Shown: one piece after another, positions 18,108 through 20,976 of the stretch
Layout of the letters: every line of letters begins with the position of its first letter
How positions within the stretch are numbered: the stretch's first letter is position 1
Assembly (NCBI GenBank): GCA_029834535.1
Contig: JAQMWT010000690.1
Location: 1-20,976, forward strand
Source of the DNA: Chrysophaeum taylorii
Lineage: Eukaryota > Sar > Pelagophyceae > Pelagomonadales > Pelagomonadaceae
Direction of reading: 5' to 3'
DNA length: 20,976 nucleotides
Made by a program: the position numbers and the translations under genes
Notes under the pieces: generated by a model
Databases searched by the model: none
Told to the model about the DNA's origin: nothing
Seen by the model: the letters and a program-made list of their open reading frames with translations, nothing else

Positions 18108-18689
18108 TTATTTGTTGGAGATGTAGAACATTGTAATGGAACTCTGGTGTAATATTAAGGATGTATCTGTTGGGAATATATTTGTGAAGAAGGTTGACCT
18201 ATAGTTTTTGGTTAGAGAAGCATGATCAGGGTCAAAAGATGATGATAGCGTTAATTTACGCAAGTCATAGACAAGCTGACAAAAATGTTTATAAATTATA
18301 TGATATGTTCCAGCCGGAATAGCATTAGCGATTATGTCACAGCATAGGTCCGGGGACAAAGACAAAAGAAACTTGATTTGGTACGCTGTGAAGTTATTGG
18401 CGCGTGCCAATTCACGAGTTGAGTAATGTCGAATGCGATCGAGTCGTGGATCGTACACGAGCATATTAGCAAATCCACGAATGGTAGGAGTGGGAGTGTA
18501 TATAGAATGAACTTTGGCACCCATCTTCCTATCGCTTGATGTAATAAAGCCCAGGTATCTGGTTTGGGACAGATGCATGTCACTTAAAGCAAACACTTTA
18601 TCGATAAATTCGAGACGATGTTCCTGAGGGTAGAAGACAAAAGAATCGTGGAGTGCAGGAGAAGTATAGGGAACCAGTGTTTGTACCCT
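18108..18689 (-). pseudogene. C5-cytosine DNA methyltransferase C-terminal fragment
   Basis: An open frame of ~193 codons that starts inside SINE copy 3. The SINE-encoded residues are not part of it. It matches the end of C5-methyltransferases: a target-recognition-like stretch (HRLEFIDKVFALSD), then KVHSIYTPTPTIRGFAN, like the VYSxxGPAPTI block before motif IX. Next are RIRHYSTRELARANNF (RxLTxRExARLxGF) and IIANAIPAGTYHIIYKHF (motif X, IGNAVPxxLAxxI), where Ala replaces the first Gly. The catalytic half (motifs I-VIII) is absent, so it has no activity. Element 3's own methyltransferase has a weakly similar region near 15690-15790, suggesting a diverged member of the same family. It lies between inverted SINE copies. 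Confidence 0.7.
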
Positions 18690-18692
18690 TAC

Positions 18693-19047
18693 CCTGATCG
18701 CCGGCTGCGGTTGCGATGGAGGACGGTGCCTCATGAATCCTGAGCCTTGCGAGGGCATCCGCCCTCCCGGCGTAGGTTGGCACCTATTCGCCTCCCGGGC
18801 GGGCCGGTTGGCAGCCGGAACGTTCGCAGTGGGACGGGGTATGGCCGGGGGGCGAAGACGGAAGGTTATCGACGAGTTGGATGTCAGTCACATCGCGGTC
18901 TCCTCGTCGCATGGCGACAAGCTTGATGGTCACTCTCCGCCGACCGACCTTTCGGCGCTCCTCGTCTACAGGCCCGTGATTCCGGACTGGCTCCTGCCGG
19001 TCCGGCCTGGCTCCCATGCTCGGGAGAGGTCTGAAGTTAGTTAGTTA
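18693..19047 (+). mobile_element. SINE-like element, copy 3
   Basis: Plus-strand copy, CCTGATCGCCGG to (GTTA)3, followed by element 3 coding sequence (CTAAAGAAAGAC). Tail outward and 5' end inward, mirroring copy 2. The ~115-codon frame is open throughout (ATG at 18733 is internal). Confidence 0.9.
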
Positions 19048-19049
19048 CT

Positions 19050-20948
19050 AAAGAAAGACAAATTCCTCTCATAACACCAAGACAGCTCCATGAGAAGCAT
19101 GCGCCCTTCGATAAGAAAGTTCATGCCAGGGGCACCCTCGCATTTCGAGATGCGCAACAACGAGCTACCAATTTTCACAACATCCACCATTCTAGTGATT
19201 CTCAAGCTACAAAAGCTGTTCAGGTTATTGCCAGTCCTGGACATCACCCATCTGACGTACCCTACCGTAAGTTCTGTGTGGATTGTACGATTCATAAAAA
19301 ACGCTTCCCTCATCCACACCACCTTACCAAGCAACCATCATTCGCAAAAATTTTTCAACCTGGTGAAGCCTGGGCATGTGACGGTGGTTACGTATCTGTT
19401 TTCTCGGAATGGGGATCCTTTCGACATATCATTGTTTTTAAGTGTCTCATTTCTAAATTTCTGTTAGTGTACTTTTGTCGTAGCACTAATTCTAGCGAAT
19501 TTTGTAACGCCCTTGAGTTTGTCCGCAATTTTTGCTCTACTTATGTTCATGTACAACTAAAACAAATCTATTGTGATTCCTTTAAACCCCATTTATCTCA
19601 GCATGTTACAACCCCCTTCCGTGTGGAACATGGTATTAATATGTCCGCGTTCCCCCCTTACTTACATGTCTTTAATCATGAAGTATAAGCCGCTGTTGGT
19701 CACATAGCCACTGCCGCGTCTACACGACTCCGGCATATGCTTAATGTATCCTATAAAGGTCACCCCCTAACAGATCCGGCACCACACTACCCGTGGGCTG
19801 TTATACATGCCATCCAATCGTATAATCTCCTCCCTAACGTTTCCCTCGAACGTATTTGTAATAAAGTCCTATGCCCCCAACAAGTTTGGTTAGACCAATG
19901 TAATGTTTCCCAACAGGACTACCTCAAACCTTTTGGTTCTGTTTGTTATCTGCATTTGGAACCTAACGAATTTCATAAATATGAGCCTCGATGTCGTCCT
20001 TACATCTACTTATGTGGTGCTAATATCATAAACCCTTTAATAACACCCCATGTTAATCATTTAGCCGATGTTGTCCTTAATCCTGAAAACGGCCAAGTCC
20101 GTGTTTCCTCTAAACTGACCTTTCCTCATCTTATTTCCAAATTTCCTCCTGATTATGAACAGCATCCACCTCCCGCACCTTCACCCGACATTCCCTTCTC
20201 TGTTCACAGCACCCCCAATGATGCGGCGCAGAGGGGGTATGCTATGCCTACCGACACTGACCACGAGAGGGGGACTCCTTCTTCTCCTCTCCATGCTCCC
20301 TCTCCCGTTCCCGCATGTGCTCCAGCTGCTTCTGCACCCGCTACTTCCGCCACCACACCTACATCTGAAGTGTCCTCAAACACTTTGCCACTTTTACCAT
20401 CTTATCGGTCTCTCTATTCCCAGGATGTCCTACGTCTCACCCGTGGTCCTCATCACCCTCAGCCTCGTCGCAAAACCAACCTCAAGGATGTTGTTACTCG
20501 TATTGCCTCACCTACTGTTGCCGCTTATAAACAAGCCGGTGGTACGCTTGCCGACTTCAAGTATGACCTCTCCAAGCAGTACATAACTTTCTGCGACCCC
20601 ACCCTCCACTCCCTTCATCTGGCTCATGGCATCCACTGGACGGCTATACCTCCAGAGGGGGAATTTACACCATCTCTTCATCACCATGTTCACCAAGCGC
20701 TTTCACAGTCTTCTTCCGTTATGTTTCATAGGAGCCATAGCCATCCATCGCCTGATGCTCCTCACGTTCATTTCTGCGACGACGTCAACCTTGCAGACTT
20801 TCACCTTCCTCAAGCTCTCGTTCATCTAATTTCTGAACATGCTCACGCCTTTCAAGTTCCTCCCGCTCAATATGTTTTTGCTTTGTTCACACCCCACTCC
20901 ATTTTGGATCATAATGACGCTTCTTATGGTGCCTCCGAGCCTCAATGA
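19050..20948 (+). pseudogene. Copia element 3 integrase and linker to RT
   Basis: One frame from 19050 to 20948 with a single stop (TAA, 19686). The zinc domain has two His (NFHNIHH, ~19165) and FCVDCTIHKK (~19270). In the core, the first Asp is in AWACDGGYV (19380) and the second in IYCDSF (19575). The expected Glu falls at or next to the stop, in the string FNHEV-stop. Then HYPWAVIHAIQSYNLLPN, FGSVCYLHLEPNEFHK and PRCRPYIYLCG follow the usual W...FGC...R...F/IxGY course after the core. The long tail has Pro/Ser-rich sequence and a TRGPHHPQPRRKTNLKDV block before the stop, where a 31-bp-offset duplication occurs. RT would follow beyond the window. The stop makes it inactive unless suppressed. 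Confidence 0.8.
20213..20274 (+). other. Two AGAGGGGG purine tracts
   Basis: Tracts at 20230-20237 and 20266-20274; the first sits in CCAATGATGCGGCGCAG, like 13962. They encode PNDAAQRGY and HERGT. A fourth tract (AGAGGGGGAA) lies at 20654-20662. They may be internal plus-strand primers, or repeated peptide sites. Confidence 0.4.
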
Positions 20949-20976
20949 CGCTTCTGGTGATTCTTATGGTGCCTCT
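20913..20976. repeat. Imperfect tandem duplication at window end
   Basis: AATGACGCTTCT ... TATGGTGCCTC occurs at 20913 and again from 20944, offset 31 bp, the second with an extra GGTGATTCT. The offset puts TGA (20946) into the integrase frame. Confidence 0.75.

Larger units (their letters stand above)
11820..20976 (+). mobile_element. Copia element 3 carrying a DNA methyltransferase, runs off the window
   Basis: Order: LTR end and primer site (to 12055), gag and protease (to 14845), C5-methyltransferase-like domain (~14975-16312), GAG-pre-integrase and integrase (19050-20948), with RT expected beyond the window. A 2.7-kb compound LINE/SINE insertion (16313-19047) separates methyltransferase and integrase. 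Removing it rejoins the same frame (...RRLVQT / KERQIPL...). Several stops and frameshifts make this copy inactive. Confidence 0.75.

Noticed and set aside
17622..19047. Inverted ~350-bp copies as terminal inverted repeats of a DNA transposon
   Set aside because: Each copy alone matches the singly inserted 9110-9466 element with its own target duplication and GTTA tail, so they are retroelement copies.
5693..20976. Paired LTRs for any copia element
   Set aside because: None could be found by eye; element 1 lacks a 5' end, element 2 a 3' end, and element 3 leaves the window.
1..20976. Prokaryotic features (CRISPR, operons, ribosome-binding sites) or a giant-virus origin
   Set aside because: LTR elements with tRNA-iMet primer sites, LINE/SINE pairs and microsatellites are eukaryotic. 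The compact gene pair alone does not justify a viral origin.

Overview
This is repeat-rich eukaryotic nuclear DNA: LTR retrotransposon relics of both the Ty1/copia and Ty3/gypsy types, a LINE-type element, short SINE-like copies, a Helitron/PIF1-type helicase relic, microsatellites and minisatellites, and two intronless GC-rich genes packed head to tail. The species cannot be fixed from the sequence. Compact single-exon genes set among many copia/gypsy elements would suit an alga or other protist (a red alga is one possibility, low confidence).

Layout. Positions 1-1630 hold a broken Ty3/gypsy integrase region on the minus strand. Positions 1711-2590 hold a microsatellite, a ~171-bp tandem repeat and an uncertain minus-strand retroelement fragment. 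Positions 2589-3185 hold a decayed plus-strand Helitron/PIF1-like helicase C-terminus, followed by a GTGAACTTACTGG minisatellite. Two likely host genes follow on the minus strand: a TRF4/PAPD5-type non-canonical poly(A) polymerase (4281-5288) and, 52 bp downstream of it, a membrane-anchored or secreted cysteine-rich protein (3611-4228). Both sit between two inverted copies of one ~260-bp helicase fragment (2581-2844 and 5375-5633). Positions 5693 to ~9097 hold copia element 1 (CCHC gag, protease, integrase, start of RT), lacking its 5' end and broken by small tandem duplications. A SINE-like copy with a clean 12-bp target-site duplication lies at 9110-9466.

The rest is dominated by a second copia family. 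It has a half-tRNA-iMet primer-binding site directly after an LTR-like ...CA end (9584 and 12042) and a gag without a zinc knuckle. Element 2 (to 11819) shows only gag. Element 3 (11820 to beyond the window) shows gag, protease, a C5-cytosine DNA methyltransferase-like domain, then integrase. The methyltransferase motifs I, II, IV (Pro-Cys), VI and VIII (Gln-x-Arg-x-Arg) are readable at 15040-15552, upstream of the integrase. Element 3 is split by a compound insertion (16313-19047): a 5'-truncated LINE reverse transcriptase, a SINE-like copy, ~720 bp carrying the C-terminal half of another C5-methyltransferase (motifs IX/X, minus strand), and an inverted SINE-like copy. LINE and SINE share a two-hairpin tail ending in (GTTA)n, so the LINE probably mobilises the SINE.

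Most retroelement frames carry stops or frameshifts, so the element copies look dead. The methyltransferase-bearing copia family is the most notable content. All family assignments come from reading motifs by eye; no database search was run.
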